64,000 nt of DNA from Aedes albopictus. Its lineage: Eukaryota > Arthropoda > Insecta > Diptera > Culicidae. How positions within the stretch are numbered: the first letter of the stretch is position 1; every line of letters starts with the position of its first letter. The stretch is from NCBI RefSeq assembly GCF_035046485.1, contig NC_085137.1, positions 250,517,233 through 250,581,232 of the forward strand, given 5' to 3'. The position numbers were made by a program, and so were the translations under genes. Of this stretch, positions 56,379 to 64,000 are shown in pieces. The notes under the pieces were generated by a model. It saw only the letters and a program-made list of their open reading frames with translations, was not told the DNA's origin and made no database searches.

Positions 56379-56478
56379 CCCAATTTAACCAATAATTTAC
56401 CCATCTGTACATATGTACGTTGAGTTATTTGAATTTCAGATTTATCAATTTTAAAGTGAAATTAGAGTCTTCCAGAAG

Positions 56479-57228
56479 TTTTTTTTTATCAAAACCGATG
56501 AGTTAAGGCGAAACTGGAAGCCTTTCCTCATTTTTTGGTTTTTGATATATGTACTATTAAATAACGAAGCAATATTTTCAAAATCGGTTTTCGTGCACAT
56601 GTAGAGTGTGGACCAGGGAATCTTCTGATTTTTTTACGCGGTATAAAATGTTTTATGCAATTCAGTATCATAATTTACATTTTATATAACTAATTTTTGT
56701 ATCATAATGGCCAATTTTTCCGAACTGGCTCATTATGCAACTGAAATGAGTTGCATAATGAAAAATAGTTGCATAATGTTCATAATGCAACTCATTTCAG
56801 TTGCATTATGAACATTATGCAACTCAAATGGGCAATGAAAAAAATCATTGCATAAAATTTTGTATGGAACTCGTTGCAAAACTCGATTTTTTCAGCACTC
56901 TTCGTATTCATCCAACTCGGCAAGCCTCGTTAGATAAATGTACGACTCGTGCCTAAAAAATCAACTTTTTGCAACTCGTTACATAAATAACTATTTCGTT
57001 TTTGCAGAAACCATGTTTGAACAAAATTTCACTAAAAATGGTTTCTGCAAAAACAAAAAACATTTTATGCCGCGTAACAAAATCAGAATATACCCTGATC
57101 CATACTCAACATGTGCACGAAAACCGATTTTGAAAATTTTGCTTCGTTATTTTATAAAAAAATCAAAAACCAAAAAAAAATAGGAAATGCTTCCAGTTTC
57201 GCCTTAAGCGGTTTTGCTTAATTTTTTT
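56479..57228. mobile_element. Foldback element with 170-bp inverted arms
   Basis: The left arm (56479-56650) and right arm (57061-57228) are inverted copies. Shared words include AAAACCG, TAAGGCGAAACTGGAAGC, AAAATCGGTTTTCGTGCACA and TACGCGGTATAAAATG-like sequence. Between them lie repeated palindromes of GTTGCATTATG and CATAATGCAAC (56730-56825) and a second hairpin TTTGCAGAAACCAT/ATGGTTTCTGCAAA (about 57001-57052). No coding frame and no clear target duplication. Confidence 0.75.
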
Positions 57229-57779
57229 AAGAATTTTTTCATCAAATACATTTATTATTCATCAACTTCACCCCTCATTGACGAGTCAACGAGCACTGTG
57301 ACAAAAGAAGAAAATGAGATTTATTCCGTTCTAGAGTATTCTCAGGATTCAGGAACACTTCGGCTTATGGCCGGAAAAATTGGTGAGTACATATTCGACG
57401 AGAAAGGCACTATCACCGCTAGGTGGATTAACCTGGGTTTTTTTTTCGCAAAGCCACCGAGCGTCGCCGTCGTCACGCGGAAACATGATATACGCGGGGT
57501 GAATTGGCCAATTGTTGATGGAGCCCACACAGATTGTCGTCCGCCCGCCCGTAAAATGTGCTGCTGGAAGTGGATCCAAATGGGTCGCCGGTCGGAGGAG
57601 TCACCATAACAGGATGACAAATAGCATTGTGTCGTAAATTGTGATTGCATATAGGAATGAATGCTGACCGCAACAATGGGACTTCAATTATGATTGATTA
57701 ATATATTTCTATCAAAAGGTAAACCGGCGAAGAGATCGGTAACCAAGGGAATGGAATGGGATCTCCCGCCCTCAACATA
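57229..57779. other. Unassigned sequence with a 131-codon open frame
   Basis: The plus-strand frame 57214-57609 starts inside the foldback element and has no known motif. GTGAGT after AAAATTG at about 57382 could serve as a 5' splice site, but nothing else supports a gene. Confidence 0.3.
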
Positions 57780-57781
57780 TA

Positions 57782-58441
57782 GGGTAACCAATATAATTTG
57801 GACCCCCATATATTTTGGACCCCCTGGGTCGTATTATCACAACTTACACAGGTTTAATGATAGGATTACGGAAATTTTTAGAACCATTCGCTAAATAAGA
57901 TTGCTCTGCACGGGCAGCAATCATTTGCTTACTGGAAATATCCTTATTTGCCTTGAAATTATTTTTTGCCAATCTCGTCATCCGTGCGAGTGTCGTTCAT
58001 GTTTACAAAAAAAGATTGCGGTGTTGAGGAAACTTGCAGATGTAAACAAAAATGTTTATCATTCTAGCGCATTAAATTCGCAATGTTCGTCTAATCAGCC
58101 TTTGTCAATCAAGTAATTAGGATGTGATCCAGCATATTCAAGCGGCAAAATGTTCCAAAATAGTTTCAAACAAGTTTAAACACCGGGTGTCCAAAATATA
58201 TACTGAGGAGGGTCCAAAATATATTGGGGTGTCCAAAACAGTGAAAACTGATGCTTCAAAAATCAGTTATTTTCATCAAATTTTCAGCCAGAAATGACTT
58301 TGTGGATATTTTTAACGGACAGTGGAGGCTTTTACGAATATACTAACATCATTATTATGTGTAAATACCCTCTGAATCTGTTTGATTTTGACTTAAATTC
58401 AAACTAATGTCCTCTAGGGGTCCAAAATTCAACCGTTACCC
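57782..58441. mobile_element. TA-flanked MITE (GGGTAAC/TTTGGACCCC family)
   Basis: The ends GGGTAAC (57782-57788) and GTTACCC (58435-58441) are inverted and bordered by TA on both sides (57780-57781 and 58442-58443). Further in, AATTTGGACCCC is matched by GGGGTCCAAAATT. GGTCCAAAATATAT boxes recur near 58188-58235. 660 bp, no coding frame. Confidence 0.8.
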
Positions 58442-58443
58442 TA

Positions 58444-60571
58444 TAACTGCTCAAGAAGTCATCGGGCAGCTCTACATAAAGTTAGAAAGATTCTAGAAAA
58501 AGGAAAAAATATTCGATAGCCATCTTTTAGCCGTTATATCTCCGACTTCAATGAACTGAATGCAAAGAAAGTTGGGGCGTTTATGACTAATCTAATGAGC
58601 TTTGAAAAACTTTTGACTTATCTTAAACTATAGCGTGATAAGGAATTTACGGTGATTGCAAAATATTTTAATGTAGGTAGGGTATGTGTTCCATCAGTAA
58701 TCTCACGCTCCCTTATTCATCCTATTCGAAAACAAGCGATTACGGCACCGATTGATTCCGTTCTTTTTGTTTTCATGCGTGCTCACTCCTAACAAAAAAT
58801 ACAAAAATAAGAAACAAAACAAACAAGACTTCAATCCTTTGTTTATCGTAGGATGAAAATGGGAGCTACATGCTTAATAAGGGAACCAGTACCCTATGTT
58901 TTAGCTCCGCACGGAGCTGTCTTTAGGTAGCCATTGCAGAGGTTTCCAGAATATTCAGATCTGGTATGCAAAAATACTATCTCTACAATGGAGTTTGCTC
59001 AGAGGTTCGGAAACGACAGACCCTGGTCTTACGTCCAGGGACCCATTGGTATATCGACTGCACAGCAGGTAATGTGCTCAAACGAATCATCTTCAGCAGT
59101 AGAGGTACATCGAGTGTATAAAAAAATCTGGGGCAACCAGTTTGGTTCCCGAATTATGTTCAATAGTTTAGCAGGTGTAGCGCGTGAGCTCCATGAGAGG
59201 TTCGGTCAGTCACCAACATAGGATGATCTCAGGGTTCAAAAACCAATAACGTAGGTTATTCTGGTGCCCTTCTATCGGCACCGTACCGAGGACGTTTCCA
59301 ACCTACATTCCCCTTGGGCAATTGACTGGGTAGAAGCAGGTTCAGACAAACATATACAATGCCGATGATCTGGCTCTGAGTTAAACACAAACAAACTCGC
59401 GCATCCTACATAAGAACTAGGAGAAGGATGCAAGGAGCCTACACTAAACCCGTGACAAGGGCGGGGTTTTGGGGGTTAAACCTTTCCCATTGCCGATGTT
59501 TCATATACTAGGCATCCTCCGCCCTTTGCCAAATTTGGGAAAAACTCCTTCCTTGTCGCCTTTCCTATGCATGCGCCTACACGGATAAGGGTAGAGCGGA
59601 TCGAAGAGAGACCTACAAGGCGGCTAAACTGGCTCTGAACAGAAGGGCTTTAGAAAAAAAAAATCATCGCCAGCCAGTCAAAAGGGATCGTTGGGGCGTT
59701 GCTTTTGTGGTTTGATCAACAGAGAGAGGGAAACTTGACGCTTTGGTCGGTGAAGCGCGTACCATAGAAGAGTACTCCTCGCACGGTTATCCCTTCTAGA
59801 AATCATACCTGTCATACATGACGGGTGTACCGTGAAGGAAAGCAAAGAGATAGGAAAGATGTTATAGTTATTTTGAGGTTTTCAATAGATACACCAAGGG
59901 TCACTATAGCCACAGCAGTAAAGGCGTCGGTTTTCAGCGTGACCATGCTGAGGGTAACGGGTTCTCGGTTGGTTCAAGAACTTTTTGTAATGGAAATTTT
60001 CTTGACTTCCTAGGGCATAGAGTATCTTCGTGCCGTGCCTGTCACATAATATACATATGCAAAGTGGCCATTTACAGAGAAAGCTTTAAGTTAACAATTG
60101 GGACGTTATGCCTAGAAGAAGAATATTATGAAGAAGAAGAAGTTCAATTGCTACAATATATAGCATCTCTGATAGCTAGTTCAGAAACGAGTGTAGCAAC
60201 GATTCTATTGTTGACATGCACGAATGCTCGAGGCATGACACATGAGTTTGCCATTTCTTGTTACTGAAAATAGCGTTGATTATGGATTATAGAAATATCC
60301 CATGGATTGATGTAATGTATTATTGTTTATGTGACACCTCCCAGTGGCCTTTTCGAATTGTAAGCCTGAATGGAGACTGATCATAAAGCTATAAACGCGC
60401 GGTATTAAGCAAAAACACCATGAGTTTGTTTTGGAGGATGATTCACAAGTCTTTACTTCCTTGGGCATTAGTGCCCTTTGTGTCTGCCATTAAATGTTCA
60501 AAGCTCTCTGTTCATAATTGCGGAAGAAATCATTAAACACTTTAGGAATTTAGGCTCCCAGTTGAGATCAT
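58444..60571. other. Unassigned sequence with a possible old retrotransposon trace
   Basis: No intact gene. Around 59585-59720 the plus-strand codons ETYKAAKLALNRRALEKKN and DRWGVAF resemble the region before the reverse transcriptase in R1/I-type elements, such as KAALKTEIRANKKACFE and NPWCDAYRIV at 9.96 kb. The match is short and the frames around it are broken, so this is a weak call. Confidence 0.3.
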
Positions 60572-61115
60572 TGTTCCAAGAACAAAGGGGATCACTTCTC
60601 CGACTCTTAATAGCAGAACGCAGGTCAGACTTTGGTGCTAATTCAGCTTTAAGCTAAAATATTTATTTTGGTTAGTTTAAATTTTAGGTACAATCAAGGA
60701 GCACTTACAATTGTTCGGTTAGACCCTGGCACAAATTGTTCTTTGTTCGCCAATAATTCAGTATACAACCAACCTGTGATTTTAGAGTTAGGTTAGATTT
60801 AAGTTACATTAAGTTTCAGAATCATACTTTTCAACCAACTGTGATAAGCAAACTGTGATAGCGCTAGTTTAGGTATCTCCTACAACTCTTTAGAAATAAG
60901 CTCACTAGAAATATAAGGATAAATTTAGCAAATTTAAATTCAATAATTTCAACGTTGTTTCACTAACAGATAACACGTTTAACGTTTTACTCTGTCGTAG
61001 CCAGAAATGACAATGAGCCTGCACTATCTACCTGACGTCTACCAACGAGTGACATTTCGGCCCACTTCACAAACGTTCAGCTGCGACGACACCGTGGGCA
61101 GGGCTGGCAGCAACA
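60572..61115 (-). mobile_element. 3' LTR of a BEL/Pao element (approximate)
   Basis: On the minus strand a purine-rich tract (ACGGGGGGGAGGA) directly precedes TGTTGCTGCC, the usual layout of polypurine tract and LTR start. The end is set at GGAACA (60572), so the LTR would begin TGTT and end AACA. AATAAA (plus TTTATT at 60662-60667) lies about 90 bp before that end. The 5' LTR is outside the window, so the right-hand limit cannot be checked by comparison. The pol frame reads 16 codons into this LTR. Confidence 0.55.
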
Positions 61116-64000
61116 TCCTCCCCCCCGTAACACTGGCCACCGGATCCAGTTTTACCACCTAACTCTACCTCCAACACGGCCAACTTTGATACCGGTCTAC
61201 GCAATACCCCCCTCGCAGTCTGAACCATAGCTTGGCGAATCCTCCCGTCTTCAGCAATAACGACTTCCTTGACTCTCCCACGTGTCCAACCGTTCCTGCG
61301 GGTACCGTCCACAATGAGTACAAGATCTCCTACCGCTACCGGTACTGCTTCACCGAACCACTTCATCCGCTTGGTCAGCATCGGAAGGTATTCTCGCACC
61401 CAACGCTTCCAGAAGATATCCAGTTGATGTTGTATTAGGTTCCATGAATTCTTCGCCGCTGTAGCTGGATCGCTGAACGGGACGGCAGGCTGGCGGACAC
61501 CCCTGGAGCTTCCAAGAAGGAAATGATTCGGGGTAAGAGCTTCTGTTTCGGCAGACTCCAGAGGCAGATACGTGAGCGGCCGACTGTTAACTATGCCCTC
61601 GGCTTCTACGGCCAGCGTCTCTAATCCTTCATCGTCCAATTTCCGATCACAGTTATAGGCCGTTTCCATTGCTATCTTTATCGACCGCACCATCCTCTCC
61701 CACGCACCCCCCATGTGAGGAGCACTTGGCGGGATAAACACCCATTTTGTTTCTGTATTGGTGAATGTTTCCGCCAAATCATCTCGTATTTCCTCTAATT
61801 GATCTCGTAGCTGATGCTCTGCTCCTTGGAAGTTAGTCCCATTATCCGTATAGATCTCCGCTGGCGCTCCGCGCCGACTGACGAATCGTCGAATGCACTT
61901 CACACATGAAGACGTAGAAAGGCTGTGCGCAACTTCGACATGAACTGCTCGTATAGTGAGACAAGTGAAGAGGCAGATCCAGCGTTTGGCGGTACTCCTT
62001 CCTACCTTTACAGGCAATGGTCCAAAAAAGTCGATACCGGTATACGTGAACGGTCGAGTGTACGACGCCATGCGAGCTACAGGTAACGGCGCCATTCTTG
62101 GAACCTTCGGAACCGCTTTCATCATCTTACACCATTGGCACGTTTTCGCAACTTGCTTTACTAATGTTCTTAGATGCGAGATATAATAGAACTGTCTGAC
62201 TTCGTTTACGATTGTTTCGGAATTCCCATGACGGAAGACCCAATGGAAATCGGCTACCACCAACTGAGTCACCGGGTGCTTTCTGGAAAGAATCACGGGA
62301 AATCTGGTATCAAACGAAGCATTCGGAGCAGCACCAATTCTTCCGTCGACACGAAGCACTCCACATTCATCGAGGGCTGGCGTTAACTGGTACAAGCTAC
62401 TCGATTTAGGTATATCGGTTTGTCCTTTCGAAAGTAGAACCATCTCATCGGGAAAGTCCTGCCACTGCACAATTCGCATCACTGTATTTTTTGCTTTCCT
62501 TAGTTCCTCCTGGCTCAAATACCGTAGTTCAAGATTTTCCCCTCGACATTTGCGCCTACAGTTGTCCATGAAACGATGCACATACCCTATTGCACGCAGC
62601 AGCCGCGGCCATTTAGAGAATCGGCTGAAATCCACTACACTCTCTGCAATCGTAAATCCCTGGATCGTGAAACACGGTCGTAAATCTTCCTCAGGTTGGA
62701 TTATAATTGGTGCTTGTCTCGGCCAATGCTGTTCTGAGAGCCGAAGAAATTCCGGTTCGGTAAACCATTCGCTGCTTACGTCGATACACGATTGTTTTCC
62801 CCATTTAGTTGCCTGGTCCGCCGGGTTTTGCTTACTTGGTACCCATCGCCATTCAGTTACATCTGTCTCAGACAGTAACTCTCCTATTCGGCATGCTACA
62901 TATTGTTTGTACCGGCGATGATCAGACCGTAACCAGGCTAAGACTGTTGCGGAATCACTCCATAAAAAGCGCTGTTTGACTTCAACACTGTGGTTCTTTT
63001 GCACGGACGACATTAAGCGACTGCCCAGAACTGCGGCTTGCAACTCCAAGCGAGGAATCGAAAGCGGTCTCAGTGGTGCGACCCAAGGTAAGTTTAAGGA
63101 AGGTACAAGCATATCAGCAATCAGTGGATGAGGGGAGAGGTGTGTAGCGGGGCAGCGGAAGTTGGCAGCTGGCGAGTTTGTGTACACTGCGCTCTATCAC
63201 TGTCGACGGCAAGGACGATGGGGTTGCTAGGGTTGCTAGGAATTGTTTATTTATCTCTGGTCAATTGAAAAAAAAATCAAGGAAAAGCCAACAGCTTGTG
63301 GTCACGGCTTGAGGTGTCCATCAAATTTTTGGCTTCAAAAATACACGTGTAGTTGCATACACAGGACCCCCAGCAGGGCACATTGAACGACGGACTAGGC
63401 GCTCTTCATTCTTCACCCGGCCGGGCCCCGGTCATTGATTTCTTTCCAACGATATCTATGGCGTGCTTCTCACTAGCCCGGCCGGCGTCCGACCGAGCCC
63501 CGCACGGTTTGTTGTGAAACACGCCATTGGAATCGCATGCTAGAAATCGGTGACCGGGGCACGGCTGGGGCCCGACACGGTCCCGGCCCAGCGTAATGGG
63601 AATAGCCCTTTAAGAATCTGTCCTCGGATTGCTGCCCAGTGAGAGCATTTTTTTTGTCCATCGTACCATCCTACAATCCCCGATGAGATACTGTCAGATT
63701 TCCAATCATGGCTTGCTACATTTCAAATAGCCCAAAACCAAAACAAACTTGCCAGCTGTCGTTCACATTTCCAATATGGCGGATTGTTGAATCTGGTATA
63801 TTGGATTACCTTCCTTATACTTACCTTGGTGCGACCTTTGTTTTTGCGGCAATTATAGAACATTCTGGTATACCGTCACCATTGATGACTCTGAAGTAAG
63901 CAACGGCCGAGAAGGCTGCCTCACTAGCATCAACGAAGATATGTAGTTGAAGTTGTTCGTACACCTGTACAGTTGCTCCTTTGAAATAGCATCGTGGAAT
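61067..64000 (-). pseudogene. BEL/Pao polyprotein: RNase H, integrase and C-terminal domain, interrupted
   Basis: The partial pol gene enters from the right edge with LHIFVDASEAAFSAVAYFR of RNase H, is cut at 63836 by a 745-bp insert, and resumes at 63083 with VAPLRPLSIPRLELQAAV. Then come SDSATVLAWL and WVPSKQNPADQATK (RNase H), a zinc-binding H/C region ending KTCQWC, and the integrase with GIDFFGPL, IYTDNGTNF and PHMGGAWERMV, which supply the D, D and E. A Pao-type C-terminal domain ends in the LTR. The 706-codon open frame 61067-63187 takes its first 35 codons from the insert. Apart from the insert I see no stop. Confidence 0.85.
63084..63828. mobile_element. 745-bp TIR element with 8-bp target duplication inside BEL/Pao
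   Basis: The ends CAAGGTAAGTTTAAGGAAGG and, inverted, CAAGGTAAGTATAAGGAAGG differ by one base in the first 20. GTGCGACC flanks both sides perfectly (63076-63083 and 63829-63836). Inverted similarity continues to about 100 bp from each end (GCAGCTGGCGAGTTTGT against ACAAACTTGCCAGCTG). The centre is G/C rich with CCGGCC palindromes. An 8-bp duplication fits hAT or P-type transposases; no transposase is encoded. Confidence 0.9.

Noticed and set aside
59585..59720. Possible further R1 or I-type retrotransposon copy
   Set aside because: Resemblance is limited to two short stretches; kept only as a note in the unassigned region.
60064..60267. 67-codon open frame with an acidic run
   Set aside because: Short, no motif, lies between element remnants; no evidence for a gene.
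1..64000. CRISPR arrays, bacterial operons and viral integrations
   Set aside because: Both strands were read for regular spaced repeats, operon-like gene runs and viral replicase or capsid motifs; none was recognised. The direct repeats at 54.6-55.4 kb have no unique spacers.

Overview
This is eukaryotic, non-coding-rich DNA made mostly of transposable elements. It fits a culicine mosquito, most likely Aedes. That is an inference from element types (R1-clade and RTE-like non-LTR elements, a BEL/Pao element, many TA-flanked MITEs, a tRNA-headed SINE, long GGAATTCC-type degenerate arrays) and not from a host gene, because I recognise no host protein-coding gene. The unique stretches between elements look like intergenic or large-intron DNA. 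No bacterial operon, CRISPR array or recognisable viral integration was seen.

Layout. 1-1.8 kb: unassigned. 1.8-2.5 kb: a long-inverted-repeat MITE (copy A). 2.5-7.1 kb: an apparently full-length and intact L1/Tx1-like non-LTR retrotransposon with two overlapping ORFs, an A tail and a candidate target duplication. 7.4-10.6 kb: decayed R1-clade element. 10.6-11.4 kb: TA-flanked MITE. 13.0-18.3 kb: an RTE-like element (family C) carrying a 106-bp MITE and split by a 3-kb 5'-truncated R1. 20.6-25.9 kb: a second RTE-like element (family D) split twice, by MITE copy B and by a 2-kb TG...CA element with a 4-bp duplication that itself holds a small MITE. 25.9-26.8 kb: R1 relic. 26.8-32.0 kb: mostly unassigned. 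32.0-34.9 kb: family C again, minus strand, split by a 1-kb TA MITE that itself holds a 124-bp repeat. 37.1-40.0 kb: family D again, split by a 1.7-kb terminal-inverted-repeat (TIR) element, then a SINE. 40.2-42.9 kb: unassigned. 42.9-44.8 kb: internally deleted R1, minus strand. 46.4-53.7 kb: degenerate GGAATTCC-like arrays, partly inside a 4.4-kb TIR element with G/C-rich caps. 54.3-55.4 kb: 152-bp tandem repeats. 56.3 kb: a tRNA-like gene. 56.5-57.2 kb: foldback element. 57.8-58.4 kb: TA MITE. 60.6-64.0 kb: the 3' part of a BEL/Pao element, minus strand, split by a 745-bp TIR element with a perfect 8-bp target duplication.

How it works together. There is no operon or pathway. The content is a record of nested insertion, and the interrupted reading frames of the older retrotransposons act as rulers that fix insertion points and target duplications. 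The only element that looks competent as read is the L1/Tx1-like one at 2.5-7.1 kb. The BEL/Pao polymerase keeps its integrase triad but is interrupted. All other coding relics carry stops, frameshifts or deletions.
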